A stretch of 45,980 nt of DNA from Ignavibacteria bacterium (GTDB lineage: Bacteria > Bacteroidota > Ignavibacteria > Ch128b): contig JAOAHM010000015.1 in assembly GCA_026415235.1 (NCBI GenBank), forward strand, positions 1 to 45,980, in the 5' to 3' direction. Made by a program: the position numbers and the translations under genes. How positions within the stretch are numbered: position 1 is the first letter of the stretch; every line of letters starts with the position of its first letter. The notes beneath the pieces are model-generated. The model did not search any database. It worked only from the letters and a program-made list of their open reading frames with translations, and was not told the origin of the DNA. Positions 28,170-35,578 of the stretch are shown piece after piece.

Positions 28170-29201
28170 ATGTTAAAGAAAATTTTTAGTTCATTTCTGA
28201 TTTCATTAATTATTTTCAATGTAGCTCTTGCTCAAACTTTTAAAACAAATGTTTCGAAGCGTGGAACAACTGCTGCCACTTTTCTTTCGATTGGACAAAG
28301 TGCAAGAGCTATTGGAATGGGGTCTGCTTTTGTTGGGGTTGTAAATGATGTCAGCTCGATTTATTGGAATCCCGCAGGTTTGACTAAAGCTCAAGGTGGT
28401 CAGGTTATGTTTGATCACACAAGATGGATTGCTGGAACTGAGTATAATTTTCTTGCTGTAAGTTATAACATTGGTGACTATGGAACTGTTGGAGTAAGTT
28501 TTATCGGTTCAAATATTGGTGATATGAAGGTTACAACAATTGAAGAACCTTGGGGAACAGGTGAAGTCTTCTCGGCAACTGATATGGCAATTAGTATTGC
28601 TTATGCGTTACAATTGACAGATAGATTTTCAATTGGTTTCAATCCAAAATTTGTTTATCAAGGAATTTGGAAAATGAGTGCAAGCGCCTTTGCAATTGAT
28701 ATGGGCGTTCAATATGTGACTCCTTTCGATGATGCCATTCTTGCAATGTCTATTTCAAATTTTGGAACCGAGATGAGATTATTAGGTCAATCAAATCTTG
28801 TACTTTATGACCCAGATCCATTTACAACTGGAAATAACAACAAAATTCCTGCTTATCTCGAAACAAAAGATTGGGCATTGCCACTAACTTTCAGAGTAGG
28901 TGTTGCTTATAATCCAATAAAATCTGAAACACATCGTTTAACTTTCGCATTTGATGCACTTCATCCAAGTGATGATTACGAAAGTGTCAATTTAGGATTT
29001 GAATATGGCTTTGAAGATTTTCTTTTCTTAAGAGGTGGTTATAAATCATTGTTCCTTGATGACTCCGAAGAATCTTATGCTCTTGGTTTTGGTGTGAAGA
29101 AAAATTTAATTGGTAATGTGGCTATTAAAGTTGATTACGCTTATCAAGATTTTGGTCGTTTAAATAACATTCAAAAGTTTTCTCTGACAGTTTGTTTCTA
29201 A
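28170..29201 (+). CDS. PorV/PorQ family outer-membrane protein
   Basis: A 343-aa beta-barrel-like protein. Signal peptide at 1-22 (ending ALAQT). The segment SARAIGMGSAFVGVVNDVSSIYWNPAGL (residues 44-71) is the hallmark of the PorV/PorQ (FadL-like, UPF0164-like) family, where the NPAG box lies in the N-terminal plug. The C-terminus ends in an aromatic Cys-Phe, typical of outer-membrane barrels. PorV in T9SS shuttles cargo from the translocon to the attachment complex, but many members sit beside TonB receptors with unknown roles. Here it closes the receptor / 1040-aa protein / PorV-like set and is followed by a strong terminator. A GGAG site precedes the ATG. Confidence 0.9.
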   Translation: MLKKIFSSFLISLIIFNVALAQTFKTNVSKRGTTAATFLSIGQSARAIGMGSAFVGVVNDVSSIYWNPAGLTKAQGGQVMFDHTRWIAGTEYNFLAVSYNIGDYGTVGVSFIGSNIGDMKVTTIEEPWGTGEVFSATDMAISIAYALQLTDRFSIGFNPKFVYQGIWKMSASAFAIDMGVQYVTPFDDAILAMSISNFGTEMRLLGQSNLVLYDPDPFTTGNNNKIPAYLETKDWALPLTFRVGVAYNPIKSETHRLTFAFDALHPSDDYESVNLGFEYGFEDFLFLRGGYKSLFLDDSEESYALGFGVKKNLIGNVAIKVDYAYQDFGRLNNIQKFSLTVCF

Positions 29202-29214
29202 TAAAATCGCTCTC

Positions 29215-29253
29215 AACCCCGATACTTTTCAGGGTATCGGGGTTCTTTTTTAT
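29215..29253 (+). terminator. Rho-independent terminator after PorV-like gene
   Basis: An 11-bp perfect stem, AACCCCGATAC (29215-29225) with GTATCGGGGTT (29234-29244), is followed by CTTTTTTT. This is the clearest intrinsic terminator in the window. It marks the end of the unit that includes the TonB receptor and separates it from the glycoside hydrolase genes, which must therefore have their own promoter in 29254-29341. Confidence 0.9.
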
Positions 29254-29341
29254 TGCAGTATTTTTTGTCAAGAAAAAATTTTATGAACAATATCATTACA
29301 AAGAAATTTTGAAGTATTGTTAAACAAAAAATTTAATTGAT

Positions 29342-31168
29342 ATGAATAAAATTAATTCAATTCAATTGAAATTGTTTTTCTACTTTTCGGTTCTTTTTTT
29401 CTTAATCATTTTATCAGATCTTTTTTCAAAAGATTTCAAAGGGGCTGAGTTTAGAACAAAACAAACTTTTCTTTACGGACGATTTGAAGTTAGGATGAAA
29501 TCAGCCTATCGTTCGGGAATGCTTTCATCATTTTTCACTTATCACGAGTTTACGGGTGGAATACAAAATTGGAACGAAATTGACATCGAAATACTTGGAA
29601 GATATCCAAATGATATTCAATTCAATACAATTACTTCGGGACAAACAAATCATGTAAGTCATTATCCGCTTCCTTTCTCACCTCACGAAGATTTTCATGT
29701 TTATGCATTTGAGTGGACACCAACTTATGTGGCTTGGTTTGTTGATGGTGTAGAAGTGTATCGTCAAACGGGAGAGCATATTCCAACATTAAACAAACCT
29801 CAGAAATTGATGATGAATATTTGGAATCCCGAAGCTCCAAATTGGGCTGGTGAATTTCTACCCGATGCATTACCTGCTTTTGCTTATTATGATTGGGTAA
29901 AATATTACATATATACTCCAGGTTCAGGAAATTATGGAACAGGAAACAATTTTACTTTTTCATGGTCCGATGATTTTAATTACTGGAATACCTCACGATG
30001 GGATAAAGCAACTCACACTTGGGTTGGAAATGGTTGCGACTTCATTCCCGAAAATGCTGTCCTAAGAGATGGATATTTAATCTTGTGTCTAACCAATGCA
30101 ACCAATATTGGCTACACAGACACCAAAGGACCAGTTCTTTTATCTGCAAAAGTTCATAACGGAAAAATCTTAGTTAATTTTTCTGAAGAGTTGGATGAAG
30201 TTTCAGCTCAAACTAAATCAAATTACATTATCTATGGAGTAACTGTAGATACTGCAAAATTACTCTCCGATAAAAAAACAGTTGAACTTACGGTTTCAGG
30301 TTGGGATTTTATTTCTCCAAAAACTTTAGTCGTAATGAATGTGAAAGACGATTGGGTTCCTGCAAACACAATGAGTCCAAAAGCTGTCAACATTATCAGT
30401 CAAACTCAATTTAATTTTCCGTTGAAGATAAATTGTGGTGGACCTGCTGCGCTCGGATATTTACCCGAACAAAGCTGGACACTTACTTCTGACTACGGTT
30501 CAATTGATGGTGGCAATTCAACCTTTTCATTTAGCATTAACAACACCGATGAAGATGAAATTTACCAATCCGAAAAATGGGGAATGACAACTTATCGTGT
30601 TCGAATTCCAAAAGGTGTATATAAAGTTAAGTTAATGTTTGCTGAAAATTATCACAATCAAGCGGGTCAAAGAATTTTCGATGTTTGGATTGAAAACGAA
30701 AGAGTTCTACAAAATTTTGATGTATATGCTCTTGTTGGTAAAAGTACTGCTTATGTGAAAGAAGTTAACAATGTTCAAGTTAACGATGGATATTTAGATA
30801 TTTACTTCGTTACTCACAAAGATAATCCAATGATAAATGGAATTGTAATTGATTTAATTTCACTTGATGTTAACGATAAATTAAACTTAGAAGAAAAAAA
30901 ATTTACCTTACATCAAAATTTTCCAAATCCATTCAACGGGCAAACTAAAATTACTTATTCTATTCATAAGCCAGACTTTTATTTTTTCCGATTGTATGAC
31001 ACTCTTGGTCAAGAAATTTTGAACAAAGACCTCGGTTATCTAAATCAAGGAAATTATTCTTTTAATCTAAATTTAAGTGAAGGTTTAAATCTTTCTTCAG
31101 GAATTTATCTTTACACTCTCAATAACAGAAACTCTTTTCAAACCAAAAAAATGGTTTTGTTAGATTAA
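29342..31168 (+). CDS. Circularly permuted GH16 lichenase with malectin and T9SS domains
   Basis: A 608-aa secreted endo-beta-1,3-1,4-glucanase candidate. After an N-terminal signal anchor, residues 30-190 hold KGAEFRTKQTFLYGRFEVRMK, the catalytic EIDIE motif (nucleophile E79, D81, acid/base E83) and WTPTYVAWFVDG. The piece that normally opens a GH16 domain (SWSDDFNYWNTSRWDK to RDGYLILCLT) follows at 207-250. This is the same natural circular permutation known in the Fibrobacter succinogenes lichenase, and the local sequence resembles that enzyme. Residues ~262-350 are an Ig-like domain, ~360-508 a malectin domain (LKINCGGPAALGYLPE, RIFDVWIENERVL), and ~520-608 a T9SS sorting domain (HQNFPNPFNGQ). 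It should cut mixed-linkage beta-glucan outside the cell. It is 19 nt upstream of the GH3 gene. Confidence 0.92.
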   Translation: MNKINSIQLKLFFYFSVLFFLIILSDLFSKDFKGAEFRTKQTFLYGRFEVRMKSAYRSGMLSSFFTYHEFTGGIQNWNEIDIEILGRYPNDIQFNTITSGQTNHVSHYPLPFSPHEDFHVYAFEWTPTYVAWFVDGVEVYRQTGEHIPTLNKPQKLMMNIWNPEAPNWAGEFLPDALPAFAYYDWVKYYIYTPGSGNYGTGNNFTFSWSDDFNYWNTSRWDKATHTWVGNGCDFIPENAVLRDGYLILCLTNATNIGYTDTKGPVLLSAKVHNGKILVNFSEELDEVSAQTKSNYIIYGVTVDTAKLLSDKKTVELTVSGWDFISPKTLVVMNVKDDWVPANTMSPKAVNIISQTQFNFPLKINCGGPAALGYLPEQSWTLTSDYGSIDGGNSTFSFSINNTDEDEIYQSEKWGMTTYRVRIPKGVYKVKLMFAENYHNQAGQRIFDVWIENERVLQNFDVYALVGKSTAYVKEVNNVQVNDGYLDIYFVTHKDNPMINGIVIDLISLDVNDKLNLEEKKFTLHQNFPNPFNGQTKITYSIHKPDFYFFRLYDTLGQEILNKDLGYLNQGNYSFNLNLSEGLNLSSGIYLYTLNNRNSFQTKKMVLLD

Positions 31169-31187
31169 TTAAAATTAAGGTTGAAAA

Positions 31188-33413
31188 ATGAAAAATCAAT
31201 TTTTTCTAATTCTTATGATGTTTATTCAAATTCCATTTACTGCTCAATCACAAACGATTGAAGAAAGAGTTAAAGAGCTTCTTTCCAAGATGACAATTGA
31301 AGAAAAAGTTGGTCAAATGACGCAAGTTACGCTTGAAGTTGTCTCTAAGAAACAAGGAAACAAAAATCAAAATCATGAACTTGACGAGAAAAAGCTTGAA
31401 GATGCAATTGTAAAGTATAAAGTCGGTTCAATTTTGAATGTTTATGATGTTGCTCATTCAATTGATTACTGGCATGAGGTAATTACAAAGATTCAGGATA
31501 TAGCAACGAAGAAGACGAGATTAGGCATTCCAGTAATTTATGGAATTGATGCAATTCATGGTGCAACATACACAAAAGGTGCAACACTATTTCCACAAGC
31601 ACTTGCGGTTGCTTCAACTTTCAATAAAAAAATTTCAGAACGCATTGGTGAGATTACATCAATAGAAACTCGAGCAAGTGGAATTCCTTGGAATTTTTAT
31701 CCTGTCATGGATTTAGGTCGTCAGCCTCTCTGGCCACGATTATGGGAAACATTTGGAGAAGATGTCTATTTAGCTCAACAAATGGGTGCTGCTTACATTA
31801 AAGGTGCACAAGGTGATGATATAAGTCGGCCAGATAAATTAGCTACTTGTTTGAAGCACTATGTTGGTTATAGTTTTCCATTTAATGGTTTTGATAGAAC
31901 ACCAGCTTACATGTCCGAAAGAACTTTGAGAGAATATTTCCTTCCACCATTTGAAGCTGGTATTAAAGCCGGTTCAAAAACTGTAATGGTTAATTCAAGT
32001 GAAGTTGATGGAATTCCAGGACATGCTAATTATCATCTTCTTACAGAAATCTTAAGACATGAATTGAAGTTTGATGGATTTGTTGTTTCTGATTGGGAAG
32101 ATATAAAACGATTACATACGAGAGATAGAATTGCTTCAACTCCTGAAGAAGCAGTAAGAATTGCAGTGATGGCTGGAGTTGATATGAGCATGGTTCCTTA
32201 TGATTTCAGTTTTTATGAAATTCTTGTAAAGTTAGTGAAGGAAGGTAAAGTTCCGATGTGGAGAATTGATGAAGCAGTAAGTAGGATTTTGAAAGTGAAA
32301 TTTGAACTTGGATTGTTTGAAAATCCTTATCCAAAAAAAGATTACTTGAAATTATTCGCATCTCCAGAGCACACTCAAGCTAATCTTGATGCAGCAAGAG
32401 AATCAATTATTCTTGCTAAGAATGAAAATAAAATTTTACCACTTAAGAAAAACATTAAAGTATTTGTTACTGGTCCAACTTCAAATAAACTTTCACCATT
32501 AAATGGTGGTTGGACTATTACTTGGCAGGGAAACGAAGAGAGTCTATATCCTCAAGAAAAAAGTACAATCCTCGAAGCAATACAACAAAAAATAGGTTCG
32601 AAAAATGTTTTATTTGAAGAAGGAGTTTCTTTCGATAAAGAATTGAATTTGAGCTCAGCACTTCAAAAAGCAAAACAATCGGATGTAATTATTCTTTGCC
32701 TTGGTGAACCAGCTTACTGTGAAACCCCTGGAAACATAAACGACTTAACACTACCCGAAGCTCAGTTAAATTACGCACAAAAACTTATTGCTACTGGTAA
32801 ACCTTTAATTCTTGTAATGGTTGAAGGAAGACCAAGATTAATCACAAAAATTTTTGATAAAGTTAAAGGTCCATTAATTGCATTCTTGCCTGGCATGGAA
32901 GGAGGAAATGCAATTGCTGATATTCTTTTTGGTGATGTAAATCCTTCTGGTAAGTTGCCCATCAGTTATCCTAAATATCCAAATGCAATTGTTCATTATG
33001 ATTATAAACCAATAGAAAATTCTGGTGAAAACAAATATGATCCACTCCTGCCTTTTGGATTTGGACTAAGCTATACTCAATTTTCCTATTCAAATCTGAA
33101 GTTGAATAAAACAGAAATGACCGAAGATGATGAAATTATAGTTTCAGTTGATGTGAAGAATGAAGGTTCAATTGCTGGTAAGGAAGCTGTACTTATGTAT
33201 GTTACAGATTTATATGGACAAGTTTCTCGTCCGAATAAGCAATTAAAAGGTTTTGAAAAAATTGATTTGAATCCAGGTGAAACAAAAACAGTTCAGTTCA
33301 AAATAAATAAAGAACATCTTTCGTTTATTGGTTTGGAAAATAAAAGAATTATTGAACCTGGTGAGTTCATCGTAACGATTGGAAATCTTCAACAAAAATT
33401 TTACTTGAAGTAA
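31188..33413 (+). CDS. GH3 beta-glucosidase / exo-beta-glucanase
   Basis: A 741-aa glycoside hydrolase family 3 enzyme. Signal peptide at ~1-21 (FTAQSQ). The N-terminal (alpha/beta)8 barrel carries KHYVGY and the nucleophile D302 in VVSDWEDI. The C-terminal alpha/beta sandwich holds GEPAYCETPGNINDLTLP, where E512 matches the acid/base of the plant ExoI-type enzymes. A fibronectin III-like domain typical of GH3 (~655-725) ends the protein. There is no T9SS sorting domain, so it should stay in the periplasm and cleave imported beta-gluco-oligosaccharides to glucose. The SDWEDI and ETPG context resembles broad-specificity beta-1,3/1,4-glucan exohydrolases. It is likely co-transcribed with the GH16 gene. 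Confidence 0.94.
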   Translation: MKNQFFLILMMFIQIPFTAQSQTIEERVKELLSKMTIEEKVGQMTQVTLEVVSKKQGNKNQNHELDEKKLEDAIVKYKVGSILNVYDVAHSIDYWHEVITKIQDIATKKTRLGIPVIYGIDAIHGATYTKGATLFPQALAVASTFNKKISERIGEITSIETRASGIPWNFYPVMDLGRQPLWPRLWETFGEDVYLAQQMGAAYIKGAQGDDISRPDKLATCLKHYVGYSFPFNGFDRTPAYMSERTLREYFLPPFEAGIKAGSKTVMVNSSEVDGIPGHANYHLLTEILRHELKFDGFVVSDWEDIKRLHTRDRIASTPEEAVRIAVMAGVDMSMVPYDFSFYEILVKLVKEGKVPMWRIDEAVSRILKVKFELGLFENPYPKKDYLKLFASPEHTQANLDAARESIILAKNENKILPLKKNIKVFVTGPTSNKLSPLNGGWTITWQGNEESLYPQEKSTILEAIQQKIGSKNVLFEEGVSFDKELNLSSALQKAKQSDVIILCLGEPAYCETPGNINDLTLPEAQLNYAQKLIATGKPLILVMVEGRPRLITKIFDKVKGPLIAFLPGMEGGNAIADILFGDVNPSGKLPISYPKYPNAIVHYDYKPIENSGENKYDPLLPFGFGLSYTQFSYSNLKLNKTEMTEDDEIIVSVDVKNEGSIAGKEAVLMYVTDLYGQVSRPNKQLKGFEKIDLNPGETKTVQFKINKEHLSFIGLENKRIIEPGEFIVTIGNLQQKFYLK

Positions 33414-33501
33414 TCTTTGCTTCAGAGACTTCATTCTTTGTGTAAATAAAATTTTGATGAAATTGAAAAATGTTTTAGAAGAGATAAAGTTATAAATGAT
33501 G

Positions 33502-33534
33502 ATTGCGTCATTCCTAAGTCAGGTGTGACGCAAT
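33502..33534 (+). terminator. Hairpin between GH3 and GH5 genes
   Basis: ATTGCGTCA (33502-33510) pairs perfectly with TGACGCAAT (33526-33534); inside it CCT/AGG (33513-33523) can also pair. It is followed by TAATTTATTT, a poor T-tract. It could be a weak terminator, an operator for the GH5 gene, or a decayed copy of the GTCATTCCTG...CAGGAATGAC repeat seen near 45.3 kb, which its core resembles. Confidence 0.4.
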
Positions 33535-33592
33535 TAATTTATTTAAATAATCAACTCAAATCTTTCACATTAAATTGCAGAGAGGAGTTGTG

Positions 33593-35578
33593 ATGAAGTC
33601 CCTTAAAATTTTAGTTTTTGTAATTGCTTTAATTACAATGCAATTAAATTTATTATGGGCAATTGGATTCCTCAAAGTTCAGGGCAAAAAAATTGTTGAT
33701 GGAACAGGACAAGAATTTTATCTAAAAGGAATGGGCTTAGGTGGTTGGTTGCTTCAAGAAGGTTATATGATGCATACATCATCTTTTGCAAATGCACAAT
33801 GGCAAATTAGGCAGAAAATTGTTGAGCTTATTGGAGAAACTAACACTGAAATTTTTTATGAAACTTGGAGAAAAAATTTTATTCGTAAGATTGATATTGA
33901 TTCATTGAAAGCTTGGGGATTTAATTCTGTTCGTTTACCATTTCATTGGAATTTGTTTGCAACAAATACAAATCCGCCACAGTTCTTAAACAAAGGTTTT
34001 GAAATTATTGATTCACTTCTTGCTTGGTGTGAGGCAAATCAAATTTATCTTATTCTTGATATGCATGCAGCTCCAGGCGGACAAAACGATGAAAATATAA
34101 GTGATTACAATCCTGCTTATCCTTCGCTATGGCAAAGTGAATTTAATAAAGATTTGACCGTAAAAATCTGGAGAAAAATTGCTGAAAGATATAAAGATAA
34201 ACAATGGATTGGTGGTTATGATTTGTTGAATGAACCAAAATGGAATCTCCCACCAAACAATCAACCACTTAGAGATTTATATATTCGAATAACGGATACA
34301 ATTAGAGCTGTTGATACAAATCACATCATTTTCATCGAAGGCAATTGGTACGCAACAGATTTCACTGGTCTTACACCTCCATGGGATAACAATATGGTTT
34401 ATAGTTTTCACAAATATTGGAATTCAAACGACCAATCAAGTATTCAATATTTAATTAATATCAGAAATGATTTTAATGTACCTCTTTGGTTAGGCGAAAG
34501 TGGAGAAAATTCAAACAAATGGATGGTTGATTGTATTGAACTAATGAATCGAAATAACATTGGATGGTGTTGGTGGACACACAAAAAAATTGAAACAATT
34601 GCTGGACCTCTTTCTGTTGTAATGTCTCCATTTTACAGAACTTTACTTAACTATTGGAGTGGTTCAGGTCCGAAACCAAGTGCAAGTTATGCTTTTAACG
34701 CTTTGATGATGCAAGCAGAAAATTTGAAACTCGAACTTTGTGAATTCCGAAAAGATTTTATTGATGCTTTGATGCGTCAACCAAACAACACTCAAACTCG
34801 TCCTTATGGTCAAAACATTATTCCAGGAATTATCTACGCTACTGAATTTGATATGGGCAAATTAAACATTGCTTATTATGATGTAGATTATCAAAATGTT
34901 GGTGGTGGGTCGTGGAACAGTGGAGGAAAATTTAGAAATGATGGAGTTGATATCGAATCATGTACCGACTTGACTTCTAATGGTTATAATGTAGGTTGGA
35001 TTCAAAATGGAGAGTGGTTGAGATACACATGCAAGGTTACTCAATCTGGTAACTACAAAATTAAACTGAATGTTGCATCAATGAATTCAAATGGTCAGAT
35101 ACTTCTACGATTGAATGGACTAATTCTTGGCAGTTTCATAAATGTTCCAAATACAAATGGTTGGCAAAACTGGCAACTTGTAGAATTAAATAATGTTTAT
35201 CTTCCAGCTGGCACTCATCAACTCGAAGCTCGTTTTTACAATGGTGGGTTTAATTTAAGTCACTTCGAATTTGAATTGCTATCTACAAAGGTTAATGAAC
35301 TTGAACACAAACCAAATCAACTCGAACTTTTCCAAAATTATCCCAATCCTTTCAATTCAAAAACAATAATTACTTATTCAATTCCAGAAGCTGATAATGT
35401 GAAACTTTTACTATACGATAGCTTGGGTAATCATGTTATGACAATTGTAGATGAGTTTAAAAATCCAGGTAAATATCTTGAAGAAATTGACTCAAAGTTT
35501 TTATCGAGCAGTTCTTATTTCTTAAAACTTCAGACGAGTAAAAATTCGATTACGAAAAAGATAATGGTTTTGAAATGA
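33593..35578 (+). CDS. GH5 glucanase with CBM6 and T9SS sorting domain
   Basis: A 661-aa secreted glycoside hydrolase family 5 enzyme. I start at the ATG at 33593, with AGAGGAG 5 nt ahead; an in-frame TTG six codons upstream would put that site inside the gene. Signal peptide to ~residue 23. The GH5 barrel spans ~25-390, with acid/base E214 in LLNEP and nucleophile E302 in LWLGESGE; DMHAAPGGQND resembles exo-beta-1,3-glucanase-type members. Residues ~412-555 are a CBM6 (DGVDIESC, YNVGWIQNGEWLRYT). The end is a T9SS sorting domain (FQNYPNPFNSK). It likely attacks beta-glucan (1,3- or 1,4-linked) outside the cell. Its stop overlaps the next start by four bases (ATGA). Confidence 0.92.
   Translation: MKSLKILVFVIALITMQLNLLWAIGFLKVQGKKIVDGTGQEFYLKGMGLGGWLLQEGYMMHTSSFANAQWQIRQKIVELIGETNTEIFYETWRKNFIRKIDIDSLKAWGFNSVRLPFHWNLFATNTNPPQFLNKGFEIIDSLLAWCEANQIYLILDMHAAPGGQNDENISDYNPAYPSLWQSEFNKDLTVKIWRKIAERYKDKQWIGGYDLLNEPKWNLPPNNQPLRDLYIRITDTIRAVDTNHIIFIEGNWYATDFTGLTPPWDNNMVYSFHKYWNSNDQSSIQYLINIRNDFNVPLWLGESGENSNKWMVDCIELMNRNNIGWCWWTHKKIETIAGPLSVVMSPFYRTLLNYWSGSGPKPSASYAFNALMMQAENLKLELCEFRKDFIDALMRQPNNTQTRPYGQNIIPGIIYATEFDMGKLNIAYYDVDYQNVGGGSWNSGGKFRNDGVDIESCTDLTSNGYNVGWIQNGEWLRYTCKVTQSGNYKIKLNVASMNSNGQILLRLNGLILGSFINVPNTNGWQNWQLVELNNVYLPAGTHQLEARFYNGGFNLSHFEFELLSTKVNELEHKPNQLELFQNYPNPFNSKTIITYSIPEADNVKLLLYDSLGNHVMTIVDEFKNPGKYLEEIDSKFLSSSSYFLKLQTSKNSITKKIMVLK

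Noticed and set aside
30892-30901. A8 run just before the GH16 sorting domain, which could yield a tail-less form
   Set aside because: Attractive, but Lys-Lys codons are common at this point and there is no precedent or conserved pattern to support it.
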